64,000 nt of DNA from Bdellovibrionia bacterium (GCA_030424715.1 JAUHWH010000001.1:682001-746000); one strand, 5' to 3'; shown: positions 1-8,735, counted from the first letter of the stretch. Program-made: numbers and translations. Notes: a model not told the origin generated them from the letters alone.

Positions 1-613
1 CAGGGTTTGAGTCCAAAGTGATACAGTGGCCGAAAGCCTCTTGTGCCTTCTGCTTCATGCCAAACTTGTTGTAGGCAAACCCTAGACAGGTCCAAGCTTT
101 AAGAAAGCTCGGGTGACTTTTCGTGAGATCCTCAAGAAGCATGAGGGCTCTTTCACAATCCAAGTTCTTCCAGAAAAGGTGATGGGCCAGCTCTTGTTGA
201 GCCATGGGGCCAACGGTGTCGTCCTCAATCAGCTTTTCAAGGATCATCTGGCCGTTGACGTAGTCCCCTTCTTTTAAAAGAGTTTGGCCATGGATCAGTT
301 CGTCCCAGCGCAGGACGTTGCTACAAAGCTTAGGACACAGCTTGGCTTGTTGCACCCAGGCCATGATCTCCCCTGTGGTCTCGCCCTCAAGGTAGGCCAC
401 CTCAGCCCGTAGAAGAAACAGTGAGCTGCGGTCAGCGAGCTCGTGGCCTTCTCGAATGATCAATTGAATCATATCGCGGCAAGAGCTGAGCTCACCCTGA
501 GCTAGCAAGCCCCTGATTTGGCTCAATAAAGAGTCCGGATTCGAATGTCGCTTTAAAAAAGACCGAGCCGTATCGTAATAAAACCCCGACGATTCCGGCT
601 CGATAAAAGACAT
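1..613 (-). CDS. TPR-like protein, C-terminus cut by window edge
   Basis: Open reading frame on the minus strand that runs off the left edge, so it is absent from the ORF track. The translation begins MSFIEPESSGFYYDTARSF and is alpha-helical with spaced Leu/Ala/Gly/Tyr positions. The part nearest the edge (KAWTCLGFAYNKFGMKQKA) is a recognisable tetratricopeptide repeat, and weaker repeats precede it. A protein-interaction role is the family expectation; no catalytic motif is visible. The ATG at 613 has no good ribosome site. An in-frame TTG at 637, directly after a stop codon and preceded by a G-rich run, is a possible longer start. It is divergent from rmuC. Confidence 0.7.
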   Translation of the reverse strand, partial: MSFIEPESSGFYYDTARSFLKRHSNPDSLLSQIRGLLAQGELSSCRDMIQLIIREGHELADRSSLFLLRAEVAYLEGETTGEIMAWVQQAKLCPKLCSNVLRWDELIHGQTLLKEGDYVNGQMILEKLIEDDTVGPMAQQELAHHLFWKNLDCERALMLLEDLTKSHPSFLKAWTCLGFAYNKFGMKQKAQEAFGHCITLDSNP

Positions 614-966
614 GACGTCTGTTTGCTTGATCCCCAATTATCCCCCCCAGAACTATGGTTCACCCCAATTTTTAGTGCCAATTTGGAACCAGCACTGACA
701 CTCTTTTCAATTTTTATTCAAAAAATGTAAAGTCATTAATTCTTATAGTGATTATAGCATTTCTTTGTGTAAATACTTTTGTAGACAAAGACCCTGGTCG
801 GGGTTTTCACACACTAAAATTCTCATTAGAATCAAAGACTTATAGGTTTGTGTAAAGATTACAAAAAAACCGGACTCTAGCGCGGGGCTCAAAACATAAA
901 AATGATGAAAATTTTTTATAAAAAATGCGACAGTGATGCAGAAATTTATCCAGAAAGGAGCACGAG
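614..966. promoter_or_regulatory. AT-rich divergent intergenic region
   Basis: About 350 bases between the divergent TPR gene and rmuC with no convincing reading frame. It is markedly AT-rich compared with its flanks and has several TATAGT/TATAGG-like hexamers that could be -10 boxes. A strong ribosome site (AGAAAGGAG) lies just before the rmuC TTG start. No exact promoter can be fixed by eye. Confidence 0.4.
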
Positions 967-2166
967 TTGCTTACTATTTTATCAGCTTTAGGACTCATTG
1001 TTTTGCTCGGTTTGGCCTATTCCATCTATAAATGGTTGGCTCATTACGGGGAGCTGGTGCAGCTTCGTGAGCGCCTGGTGCAAAAAAACCTAGAATTACA
1101 GGAGCAAGAAGAGAAAATCGCAGTTTTTCGGTCTGAAATGAAGACCACCTTCGAAGCGGCGGCTCAAGAGGCCCTTAAAGGATCGAATCAAGAGTTTTTG
1201 AAACTGGCTGAACTGACTTTGAGTAAGCAGCAGCAGCAGGCTGAAAATTCTTTGGATAAAAAGAAAAGTGAGATCACCAACATCGTCGACCCTTTAAAAG
1301 AATCACTCAGTCACTTCTATAAAGAGGTGACTAATATGGAGAAAGAGCGACAGCGCTCCTACGCCTTGGTTGAAAGTGAAATTAAAAAAGTGGTTGAAAC
1401 CAGCGTGACGTTATCAAAAGAAACCCGAGCGTTAAAAGATGCGCTAAAAAAACCCCATATTCGTGGTCGCTGGGGCGAGGTGCAGTTAAAAAACTGTGTT
1501 GAGTTGGCCGGCATGTCAGAGTATGCCGATGTGACATTTCAAGATATCAACGACAACGACGGCAAACGGTTGATCCCAGATATGACTGTCAAAATGCCCG
1601 GTGGGCGCATGGTCATTGTGGATGCCAAAACGCCCATCGATGCCTTTTTAACCTCACTGGAAGCCAGCACCGATCGAGAGAAGAATGCCGAGATGGTTCG
1701 TCATGGCAAGCAGGTGAAAGAGCACATCATCAAATTGGGTCGCAAGTCATACAACGATCATGTCAAAGAGAGCGCTGACTTCACGGTTATGTTTTTACCT
1801 AATGAGTCTTTTTTGTATGCCGCTCTTGAAACCCAACCTGACATCGTTGAGTTCGCCCTTGAAAAGCAAATTCTCATCGCAACACCGCCAACCTTTGTGG
1901 GGCTGCTAAAGGTCATTCGTTTTGGATGGAACGAAGAACGTTTGAATAAAAATGCTGAAGAGATCTCTGATATTGGTAAAGAACTCCACAAAAGAATTGG
2001 CGATTTTATGGAGGCCTTTTTTGACATCGGCAAGAGTATTGAAGCCGCTCAAGAGTCCTATGAGGTTGGCCTTAAGCGCATGAACTCTCGTGTTCTGGTG
2101 CAAGCGAAGAAAATGGAGAAGCTCGGAGCCAAGAGTCACAAAGAACTGCCAACCCTGGATCACTAG
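967..2166 (+). CDS. rmuC: RmuC family DNA recombination protein
   Basis: 399 residues. An N-terminal membrane segment (about residues 2-22) is followed by a long coiled coil (about 28-150) and the conserved RmuC nuclease-like core, which contains the recognisable RGRWGEVQLKN block and VIVDAKTPIDAF. RmuC proteins are thought to limit DNA inversions or rearrangements at short inverted repeats. The biochemical activity is inferred from the restriction-endonuclease-like fold. The start is TTG, supported by AGAAAGGAG seven bases upstream; no ATG fits better. It is the only gene in its unit; about 245 bases separate it from the next gene. Given this genome's long inverted repeats (see repeat entries), RmuC is a notable neighbour, but I claim no functional link. 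Confidence 0.93.
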   Translation: MLTILSALGLIVLLGLAYSIYKWLAHYGELVQLRERLVQKNLELQEQEEKIAVFRSEMKTTFEAAAQEALKGSNQEFLKLAELTLSKQQQQAENSLDKKKSEITNIVDPLKESLSHFYKEVTNMEKERQRSYALVESEIKKVVETSVTLSKETRALKDALKKPHIRGRWGEVQLKNCVELAGMSEYADVTFQDINDNDGKRLIPDMTVKMPGGRMVIVDAKTPIDAFLTSLEASTDREKNAEMVRHGKQVKEHIIKLGRKSYNDHVKESADFTVMFLPNESFLYAALETQPDIVEFALEKQILIATPPTFVGLLKVIRFGWNEERLNKNAEEISDIGKELHKRIGDFMEAFFDIGKSIEAAQESYEVGLKRMNSRVLVQAKKMEKLGAKSHKELPTLDH

Positions 2167-2291
2167 CGCCACTCCCGTGGTTCTGTAGTCAAAGACTGTC
2201 TCAATTTGAGAAGGGCCAACGAACACCCCGAAAGCTGTCTCACCCTGAGGCAGAGATCCGGATAATTTTAGTATTCCCAAGCAATTCACAA

Positions 2292-2356
2292 TACAATAGA
2301 GGGACGGCTCAAAAGCCAGCTTTTGTCGCCGTAAAGGGTTGATCTAAAAGCCCTTT
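2292..2356 (+). promoter_or_regulatory. Promoter -10 and double-hairpin leader of the secreted-protein pair
   Basis: A TACAAT hexamer at 2292-2297 is followed, at the expected start-site distance, by a strong stem: ACGGC (2304-2308) pairs with GCCGT (2328-2332), enclosing CAAAAGC/GCTTTTG. A second stem, AAAGGG (2333-2338) with CCCTTT (2351-2356), follows directly. The first coding start lies 55 bases further on. This would put two hairpins at the extreme 5' end of the message, as a stabilising leader or a regulatory RNA. It does not match a riboswitch class I know. No clear -35 box is visible. Confidence 0.4.
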
Positions 2357-2411
2357 GGGATTGAGTTTTGGGGATTAAAGTCCGATGAGGATTTAACGAT
2401 GAGGGGGAACA

Positions 2412-3440
2412 TTGAAGCGATTCATTTTTGTACTTTTGTGTTTTCCAATCTTGGCCTTTGGCCAAACATTATCCAACGGTGAAGATTTTGTTGTCGATGA
2501 CTCTCGAGTCACCCAAACCGATCGGGATATCAACGATCCTTTTGGCCTTAACTCACAAGTGCAGACCGAAGAAGAAGTTGCTCCCAGTGCCAACGAGACT
2601 CTTGGTGACGCCGGTAAAGACCTGGGCGCTTCTGGCGGGTTCAGTGTTACTCAACAGGGTGGCCTTGATGGCGTCAATAATGCAATGAAAGATGGAAAAA
2701 GTGTTGAGATCATGGGGCTGGCCATGGGAGCTTCTTATGCGGCGATATGTGCGACACCTCATAATAAGTGGGCCTGCCCTTTGGCAGCCATGTCTTTTGC
2801 CGATGCCTTAACGGGGAGTTCCGCGCAAAGTTCCGCTTATAAAACCGGAGCCAAGCTCGATCCAACCTTTGGTTCTCAATATTCCAGTGATTTTAATGAA
2901 AATGGTGAAACCATCTACCAAGCCCAAGCAGAGCAAGGGCTGCAAGACATGGCCGCTCAAGGTTATGTGATGAACGCTGATGGTTCTGTGACAACTCCGG
3001 AGGGTGAGAGTATTAGCGCCAATGACTACGGCTCGGCCAAAAAACTTCAGGCGAAAGGGTTTACTCCATCTGCCGCTCAAAAGGCCATGCAAGGACAATC
3101 TAGCGTTATCGCCCAAGCATCAAAAGAAACAGCGACCGATTTGCAAGAACTGGCGGACCGTCAGGTGGCCAGTGCTGGCTCAGGTGGCTCTTCTAGTGGT
3201 AGTGCGTTTGCGGCGGATGCCGGAGCAGCGGCTGCTATTGGAGGCGTTACAGAAACTATCGAGTATCGCAAACGCGGCAAAAACAAAAAACGATTACCCA
3301 GTAGCGAAGCCGCGCAACTTTCAAAAAACTTTAATGGTGACCCTATCGGCATTGGAATCGCAAATTTGTTTTTGATTGTTCACCAAAAATACAAAGAAAA
3401 GAAAAACAAAAAAACCGAGTTCATAAACAGAGAGTATTGA
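2412..3440 (+). CDS. Secreted protein of unknown function
   Basis: 342 residues. A clear signal peptide (KRFIFVLLCFPILAFGQ, cleavage likely after about residue 18) points to export. The mature part is rich in Ser, Ala, Gly, Gln and Asp. It has a short Cys-containing hydrophobic patch (ICATPHNKWACPLAAMSFA, about residues 112-130), a Ser/Gly/Ala low-complexity stretch near 255-278, and a strongly basic C-terminus (KRGKNKKR and KEKKNKK). The start is TTG with GAGGGGG just upstream. It ends one base before the next gene, which is also secreted and low-complexity, so the two probably form a translationally coupled pair acting together in the periplasm or outside. I do not recognise the family. Confidence 0.75.
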   Translation: MKRFIFVLLCFPILAFGQTLSNGEDFVVDDSRVTQTDRDINDPFGLNSQVQTEEEVAPSANETLGDAGKDLGASGGFSVTQQGGLDGVNNAMKDGKSVEIMGLAMGASYAAICATPHNKWACPLAAMSFADALTGSSAQSSAYKTGAKLDPTFGSQYSSDFNENGETIYQAQAEQGLQDMAAQGYVMNADGSVTTPEGESISANDYGSAKKLQAKGFTPSAAQKAMQGQSSVIAQASKETATDLQELADRQVASAGSGGSSSGSAFAADAGAAAAIGGVTETIEYRKRGKNKKRLPSSEAAQLSKNFNGDPIGIGIANLFLIVHQKYKEKKNKKTEFINREY

Positions 3441-3441
3441 T

Positions 3442-4668
3442 ATGAAAACAAAAGTACATTATCTCCTTATTCTTACATCGGCCTCGTGTCTCGCGTTGCC
3501 TGCGATGGCGACGAGTGGTTTACCTGCGGCAAAAGCCTCTATTGAAAATCAGTACAATGAATTGAATGCGATGCAGACGGGCGCTGATTGTGAAAAGATG
3601 CAGCATAAAATCCAGACTTTTTGTACGACTAATCCGACCTTGGCAAATGCTCAGCTCAGTCAACAAATGCATACCTTGGCCTCGCAGAAAAAAGATGCAG
3701 GCGCAGGGACGAATGTGCTTTCGTCCCTGCAAGGAACTCGAGAAACTAGACAGATTAACAAAATGATCGGAAAGCTGTGTGAAGCCGCGGCACAAAGATG
3801 TGATAATCTTTGTGTCATTCACTACAATGAACAAGTTCCGGCACTCTCCGATCAAAGCCCGGCGAACGACACAGAAGCATTGAAAAACCAACAGGTCGCG
3901 AATTCTGTCCGCCAAACTTGCTCCCAGGAAAAACAAAAATACGCTGCTGCGGAGAAGGCCTTTGACATCGACCTTCAAGGAGTCATGGCGGCCTTGACGG
4001 CCCTCAAAGATCTTTTGGGTTTAGGTGACGATAGTAAGCCTACAGAGGTTTCTTTAGATGATGATGAGAACGAAGATGAGTGTGACGGCGAGTATGCAGA
4101 TCTCTTGATACAGTGCCGTGAGCCTTCGGGTCCGAAGGACACTCGTGCTGACTTAGTGGGCGGGGCAGGTTTGACTCCTTCGGACACGGATGGAAACTTG
4201 AACAGTCTCTTTGACCAACCCGGCGGTGGAGAGCCTGGCGGGTCCTCTAAGGGTAAAAACAAAAGCAACAGTCCTTTCGGCTCTGCCGGAGCGGGCGCTG
4301 GTGGTTTTGGTATGGCAGGCTTTGGCGCGGGTGCCGGTGCCGGTGCTGGCGGTAGTGGTGATAGCGAGAAAGGTCTCGATACTGATATTCAAAAAGGTTA
4401 CATGGGGGTCGGTGGCAGCAGCGGTGGTGGAGGCGGCGGCGGCAGCAGTCGTTCGGCGTACCGAGGTTCCGGCCAAAAAGCCTTCGGCAGTGCTGGTCTC
4501 GGTGCTGGTATGAACAAGGCGTCTTTGCAAAAGAAACTCAACAAATACGCCGGCCGCCAGGGCAGAGCCCCTGCTTCAACCGGAAAAGCCAATGGTCCGT
4601 TTGATGACAACTGGAAGGTCGTTAATAAAGCCTATAAGAAAAACTCAAACACCATGTTTCATCAGTAG
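3442..4668 (+). CDS. Secreted Cys- and Gly-rich protein of unknown function
   Basis: 408 residues with a signal peptide (about residues 1-23, ending LPAMATS). The first 170 residues are helical and carry several cysteines (C50, C57, then a cluster around CEAAAQRCDNLC), suggesting periplasmic disulphides. An acidic stretch (DDDENEDECDGEYAD) follows, then a long Gly/Ala/Ser-rich segment with runs such as GGSSGGGGGGGSSR, and a basic tail. The layout resembles a structured N-domain tethered to a flexible extracellular segment. It lies one base after the preceding secreted gene. Its last 7 bases overlap the 3' end of anmK on the other strand. The Gly-rich DNA creates long spurious frames on both strands. 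Family not recognised. Confidence 0.75.
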   Translation: MKTKVHYLLILTSASCLALPAMATSGLPAAKASIENQYNELNAMQTGADCEKMQHKIQTFCTTNPTLANAQLSQQMHTLASQKKDAGAGTNVLSSLQGTRETRQINKMIGKLCEAAAQRCDNLCVIHYNEQVPALSDQSPANDTEALKNQQVANSVRQTCSQEKQKYAAAEKAFDIDLQGVMAALTALKDLLGLGDDSKPTEVSLDDDENEDECDGEYADLLIQCREPSGPKDTRADLVGGAGLTPSDTDGNLNSLFDQPGGGEPGGSSKGKNKSNSPFGSAGAGAGGFGMAGFGAGAGAGAGGSGDSEKGLDTDIQKGYMGVGGSSGGGGGGGSSRSAYRGSGQKAFGSAGLGAGMNKASLQKKLNKYAGRQGRAPASTGKANGPFDDNWKVVNKAYKKNSNTMFHQ

Positions 4669-5750
4669 TACAGGCTACCCAAAGCGACGGCCTTTTTAGC
4701 ACCAGTCATCTTAGGTAAGTGGACTTTTTTGTTGAAATGGCGTGCGGCCGCTAAAAAGGCAAACGTGGCCGACTCGAGAGCCTGACTGGGCCAGCCCAGG
4801 TCGTCCGTTAGTCGAACTTCAATATCACCCAGATTAAAACGAATACGCATCATGAGATAGTCATTCATAACGCCTCCGCCATAAAAGTAGATGGTGCGAG
4901 GCTGGGGCTTTATCTTTTGATAGGCCTGGGCGACCGACAGAGCCGTAATCTCTGCGAGAGTTGCCATTTGATCGGAAAACGACAAGCGCTTAAAGCGAAG
5001 ACCACCCCATTGTTCAATCATGTCGAGGTTGAAGTCTTCCCGCCCCGTACTTTTGGGAGCCTTTTTTACGAAGTAGGGGTGGGCGAGAAACTCATTCACC
5101 AACAGCGGGTCTGGCAAGCCTTGGGCAGCCAATTGCCCTCCTCGATCGAAAGATCCCTTGCCACACTTCTGCATCCAAGCGTCCATTAAGATGTTAGCGG
5201 GGCCGGTATCAAAAGCGAGCGGCGATTTTGCGTCCAGCACAGTAAGGTTCGAGATACCACCTAAGTTGTGGAAGGCCGCTCGTTTCAGACCATGGTTCTT
5301 GGCCACCACTTTTTGAAAAAAAGGTGCGAAGGGTGCGCCCTGACCTCCAACGACGATATCAGCCGAGCGGAAGTCAAAGTAAATCGGCTTACCGCAGGCC
5401 TCATGACAAAAACCTGGGTGACCAATCTGTGTTGTTGCAGAACCGCCCTCATGAAACACCGTTTGGCCATGCAAGCCCACAATGTCCCAGCGGGCTTTGT
5501 CCTTTAGGGACTTGAGGTGTTTGCCATAAAGGCGACCCAAGTCAAAGTGCAAGCGCGAGAGTTCATAGGTAGAAGTTTTGTCTTGGGCAGCAGCCAACAG
5601 AGAGGCCTTGAGAGTTTTAGGAATCTTTTTCTGCCAATGTTTTAAAAGTTTAAGGGTGGAAAAGTCGTGGTTCACCGAGATCAAGGCGTAGTCAATGGCA
5701 TCAAGGCTGGTGCCGTTCATGATCCCCAAGGCTTGAATCTTTTTTTTCAT
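4662..5750 (-). CDS. anmK: Anhydro-N-acetylmuramic acid kinase
   Basis: 362 residues, the usual length for AnmK. The enzyme cleaves and phosphorylates 1,6-anhydro-MurNAc, released from peptidoglycan turnover, to MurNAc-6-phosphate. Visible family features are the N-terminal phosphate motif (GIMNGTSLDAID; usually MSGTS-D, here with Asn), VGLHGQTVFHEG, DFRSADIVVGGQGAPFAPFF, FHNLGGISN and FDTGPAN. The ATG overlaps the stop of the upstream murU by 4 bases (ATGA) and has AGGAG before it, so it is the last gene of an amgK-murU-anmK operon. The C-terminal end overlaps the convergent gene by 7 bases. MurNAc-6-P made here would need a MurQ-type etherase; a MurQ/GCKR relative sits at the far end of the window. 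Confidence 0.95.
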   Translation of the reverse strand: MKKKIQALGIMNGTSLDAIDYALISVNHDFSTLKLLKHWQKKIPKTLKASLLAAAQDKTSTYELSRLHFDLGRLYGKHLKSLKDKARWDIVGLHGQTVFHEGGSATTQIGHPGFCHEACGKPIYFDFRSADIVVGGQGAPFAPFFQKVVAKNHGLKRAAFHNLGGISNLTVLDAKSPLAFDTGPANILMDAWMQKCGKGSFDRGGQLAAQGLPDPLLVNEFLAHPYFVKKAPKSTGREDFNLDMIEQWGGLRFKRLSFSDQMATLAEITALSVAQAYQKIKPQPRTIYFYGGGVMNDYLMMRIRFNLGDIEVRLTDDLGWPSQALESATFAFLAAARHFNKKVHLPKMTGAKKAVALGSLYY

Positions 5751-6733
5751 AGTATCTCCTGCGAGACAAATTTGTTTTCAAAAGACGGCTTGCCATTGAG
5801 GTCGGCCCCTTCAAAAGCAATCAGGTTTTTTAACGAAGCTGTACCGTCGTAAGAAATGTCACGACTTAAAACCACCGTGCCTTCAATACGAGAAATGTAT
5901 TTGAGTAGACGAGGGTCTTCGCTGACCAATAGGTTTGCACCATCCATCTGCTTGTGCAAAATTGGCTTTCTAAAAAAAGTGCGCCGTTTCTGTAGAGCGT
6001 CCCAGTTGTGCTGAACAACTTCGCGTTGGGCCACCAGAAAGGAGTTGAAGTTGCCGGTCTCATGCCAGTGGGCCGAGGACATATGATGGGTCGACACTGT
6101 CTCCCCGCGGTCTATGGCTCGGGTGAGCACGTCGTAAAAAATATTGGATTCTCCAGCGGGAAGCCAATCGAGAATCTTTTTTGAGAACACTTTATACCCG
6201 GTGTAGTGCACCGGCTTAAGATCGGGATTGGGCCGCTCCATGCCAAAGGCTTTCACGTCACCTCTGCGGTCCACCCAAACGGGCTTAAGGCTTTTTAGAA
6301 GTTCTGGGTGATCGCAGGTCAAAAGAGTGCAGAGCGATTTGGACCGTTTAAACTGACTGACCAGATCTTCTAAGATGCGGTCGTCTTCGGGGAATAGGAT
6401 TTCATCACCATTGGCGACTAGAAAATAATCATGTTGCGCCAGAGTTTCTCGAGCATTCCACAGAGCACCACCGCTGCCGAGCAGGGCTGAGGTTTCATCG
6501 ACCGTTGTGACGGAGGAGGCCCAAGGGCTGAGTTCTTCTGCCAGAACATCAATTTGCTCTGGCAGATGATGTTTGTTCATCAAAAAGTGGCCAAAGCCCC
6601 CTTTGCGAGCGAGATAAAAGCCGTAGTGAGCTAGAGGCATAGTTAGAAAAGGCAGAGTTGGCTTGGGCTTGTGTTCAGTAAAAGGTCGAAGGCGTGTGCC
6701 CTGACCAGCGGCTAACAAGAAGCACAGACTCAC
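5747..6733 (-). CDS. murU: N-acetylmuramate alpha-1-phosphate uridylyltransferase-like nucleotidyltransferase
   Basis: About 328 residues from the chosen start. It begins with the sugar-nucleotidyltransferase signature LLAAGQGTRLRPFTEHKPKP (the family G-G-T-R-L-x-P loop and Lys). VANGDEILFPEDD supplies the metal-binding Asp region, and a tail after residue 240 may be left-handed beta-helix-like. Position between amgK and anmK argues for MurU, which makes UDP-MurNAc from MurNAc-1-P and UTP. A general GlmU/RmlA-like role cannot be excluded by sequence alone; the tail is longer than in Pseudomonas MurU. The ORF-track start is TTG at 6745. I prefer the GTG at 6733, which overlaps the amgK stop (GTGA) and has GGAG six bases upstream. 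Confidence 0.85.
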   Translation of the reverse strand: MSLCFLLAAGQGTRLRPFTEHKPKPTLPFLTMPLAHYGFYLARKGGFGHFLMNKHHLPEQIDVLAEELSPWASSVTTVDETSALLGSGGALWNARETLAQHDYFLVANGDEILFPEDDRILEDLVSQFKRSKSLCTLLTCDHPELLKSLKPVWVDRRGDVKAFGMERPNPDLKPVHYTGYKVFSKKILDWLPAGESNIFYDVLTRAIDRGETVSTHHMSSAHWHETGNFNSFLVAQREVVQHNWDALQKRRTFFRKPILHKQMDGANLLVSEDPRLLKYISRIEGTVVLSRDISYDGTASLKNLIAFEGADLNGKPSFENKFVSQEIL

Positions 6734-7737
6734 AAGGCACTCCAAGCATCCGTCTTGTCCACAAGCACCCTTTCGAGAGTGCTGTTGGCTTTGAACAGGG
6801 GAAGTCGAGAGAGAACTAACTTTAGGGTGGGTTCGATATAGTGCAAGTAACGGTTGTCATCTCGCGTGACTTTAAAAGAGGCAAAGCTACCGCAGGCTTT
6901 AAAACAACGCTGGATGGTTTGGAGGAGAAAGAGTTCATCCCACTGGTCTTCGGAAAGGTTGAGACTACTGAAGTGGGGAAAGTTGTCTTTGTAGTACTTC
7001 GTCAGGGTAGCAATCGATGAATCGTCCAGGTCTACATAGGAGTCGTAAAACAAGCTCACCAGATCATAAGCCGGCGGCCCCAAGCGGGCGTCTTGAAAAT
7101 CAATAATACAGACTTCATTAAATGAGAGCATAATGTTACGCGAATGAAAGTCGCGATGGCAAATCACCTGCGGTGATTGATAAAGCCTTTCACAGAGTTC
7201 AAGAAACTCGGCATCCAGTTCGGCTTCGAGCTCTTCGCTGAGGTTGGACTGTAAAAGTTCTTTGATCAAAAATTTCTTTGCGTAGTTGAGCTCCCATACA
7301 AGCTTTTCCACAGAGAACTCATTTTTGTAGGCTGTGCACACTCGACCGTCTGGAGCATCAAAGGATAATGAGTGGATTTTAATCAGTTGATCCAAGGACT
7401 TTTGGTAGTAAGGAATAACCACTTCTTGGTCTTGAAATTCCCAAAACCGTCGTTCTAGGGTCAGATCACCCATGTCTTCGAGTAAGAAAAGGCCGGTGTC
7501 CTTATTGTAACTGTGTATTTTGGGGACGCGGATGGACTGTTCATCAAAATACTTCTGCACCGACAAAAAAGGGAAGTCTTCAATTTTATCAAAGGGCTCC
7601 CATTCCATGAGCACCCAACTCTTTTTGTCGGCGACAACCCGGTAGTAGCGGCGGCTCGATGCATCGCCGGCTAAGGGGGTCACGGTGTATTGATCCGTCT
7701 CTAAGAGCGGTTGAATAAAGTCAGAAAAGTCAGCCAT
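6730..7737 (-). CDS. amgK: AmgK-type N-acetylmuramate/N-acetylglucosamine anomeric kinase
   Basis: 335 residues of the aminoglycoside-phosphotransferase/choline-kinase fold. Visible motifs are an N-lobe loop GDASSRRYYRV, the catalytic loop ICHRDFHSRNIML (Asp and Asn), and the metal-binding IIDFQDARLGPPAYDLVSL. The motif GDASxRRYYR and the operon with a murU-like gene are typical of AmgK, which phosphorylates MurNAc and GlcNAc at C1. With MurU it forms the recycling shunt that bypasses de novo UDP-MurNAc synthesis, which confers fosfomycin tolerance in Pseudomonas (family knowledge). The ATG at 7737 has only a weak ribosome site. It overlaps murU by 4 bases. A gene 86 bases upstream on the same strand may be in the same transcript. 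Confidence 0.9.
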   Translation of the reverse strand: MADFSDFIQPLLETDQYTVTPLAGDASSRRYYRVVADKKSWVLMEWEPFDKIEDFPFLSVQKYFDEQSIRVPKIHSYNKDTGLFLLEDMGDLTLERRFWEFQDQEVVIPYYQKSLDQLIKIHSLSFDAPDGRVCTAYKNEFSVEKLVWELNYAKKFLIKELLQSNLSEELEAELDAEFLELCERLYQSPQVICHRDFHSRNIMLSFNEVCIIDFQDARLGPPAYDLVSLFYDSYVDLDDSSIATLTKYYKDNFPHFSSLNLSEDQWDELFLLQTIQRCFKACGSFASFKVTRDDNRYLHYIEPTLKLVLSRLPLFKANSTLERVLVDKTDAWSAL

Positions 7738-7823
7738 GACGGAATGTTAACACCAAATGGCACCCAGGTCCCTTGGCAGATTCATCTTTGCCACATTGTG
7801 GCGCATGGGTTTGGCTCTATCTT

Positions 7824-8735
7824 TTAATGAAAGTTCTTCGGCCCCGGTGAAAAAGGCAAAAAGTAAAGACTTTTTGTGGTTTCACAGTGATGGGTCCATG
7901 GCTTGTCATCTTGGTGGTGATAAAGCAAAAAGTGGGCTTGCACACGGGCGGTGACGTTTTCATTGGCTTGATAATGTCGAAATTCACTTTGTAGGATTTC
8001 TAGCTCCGGTGAGATTTGTTTTGGACTCGTGACAATGATCAAGGGTTTGGGGCCGTCCAGTTTTCTCAGTCGAACAAGATTGTCTTTGAGTGTCTGAAGT
8101 TTGTTCTCTGACAAGCTCACCACGTCGGGCACAAAAATAGTGACTTGCGGAAAGTTCTGCCAAGAGTGTGGATCTTGCCAAACCAGATCTGGAATTTCTT
8201 TAGCATTGATAAAGGCCCAGTTCGCCACCCAATCATGGATCGAGAAGGCGATATGGGCATTGAAAGTTTCGTTGGAACCACTGATCCAAATCGGCCGCAA
8301 GTCAGCCTTTCGCTTGATCTCCGGTTTTTTGTATTGGAACTGTGGCATATTGTCTTTTTTGCGAGTTCGCAATTGAACAATTTTCGACGGATCAACGTGA
8401 GCGCGCTCCATGGCTTGTTCTGTTTCGATTTGCTGCTCCACTTTGTCTGAAAGCTCGATATGTTCAGAGATCGTGAGTTGAAGAAACTGGGCCATTTCAT
8501 CAAAGATAATGGCATCTTTGTTGTCGACCGGGCTTGCCGTTGCGACCGCTTGAAGTTCTTTTTTCGAATTGAAGATGGGGAATGAAACTTGTCTCAAGGT
8601 TCTTGAATAGACGAAATGACTCTGCCACTGGGGTTGCCCAAACTGATTTTGGCGTTTCTGTTTTCTCTCAATTTTTAAATGCGCCCCATAGCGCTCCTTA
8701 AAAATGGTGCTCACGGTGTTGATAATTGCTTCCAT
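7824..8735 (-). CDS. Unrecognised protein resembling a degenerate NtrC-type AAA+ regulator
   Basis: 303 residues. The N-terminal 110 residues look like a GAF-type sensor (FVYSRTLRQVSFPIFN, then a long helix EHIELSDKVEQQIETE). After a basic linker, residues about 165-265 follow the plan of a sigma-54 activator AAA+ domain without its catalytic parts. PIWISGSNETFNAHIAFSIHD replaces the Walker A helix and has no GxxGxGK. VTIFVPDVVSLSENKLQTL stands where the DE-box strand lies. PLIIVTSPKQ matches the VIAATNR strand. No GAFTGA loop and no HTH are present. This is my alignment by eye, so the homology is inference. An AAGGAAGGG ribosome site precedes the ATG. It sits just upstream of amgK on the same strand and could be a regulator of, or co-expressed with, the recycling operon. 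Confidence 0.7.
   Translation of the reverse strand: MEAIINTVSTIFKERYGAHLKIERKQKRQNQFGQPQWQSHFVYSRTLRQVSFPIFNSKKELQAVATASPVDNKDAIIFDEMAQFLQLTISEHIELSDKVEQQIETEQAMERAHVDPSKIVQLRTRKKDNMPQFQYKKPEIKRKADLRPIWISGSNETFNAHIAFSIHDWVANWAFINAKEIPDLVWQDPHSWQNFPQVTIFVPDVVSLSENKLQTLKDNLVRLRKLDGPKPLIIVTSPKQISPELEILQSEFRHYQANENVTARVQAHFLLYHHQDDKPWTHHCETTKSLYFLPFSPGPKNFH

Noticed and set aside
2304-2356. Leader hairpins as a c-di-GMP (GEMM) or preQ1 riboswitch
   Set aside because: The conserved bases of those classes are absent; only the stems are visible.
4153-4610. Long frames on both strands over the Gly-rich gene (for example 4211-4513 plus, 4153-4530 minus)
   Set aside because: By-products of GGN-rich low-complexity DNA; the signal-peptide frame 3442-4668 is the real one.
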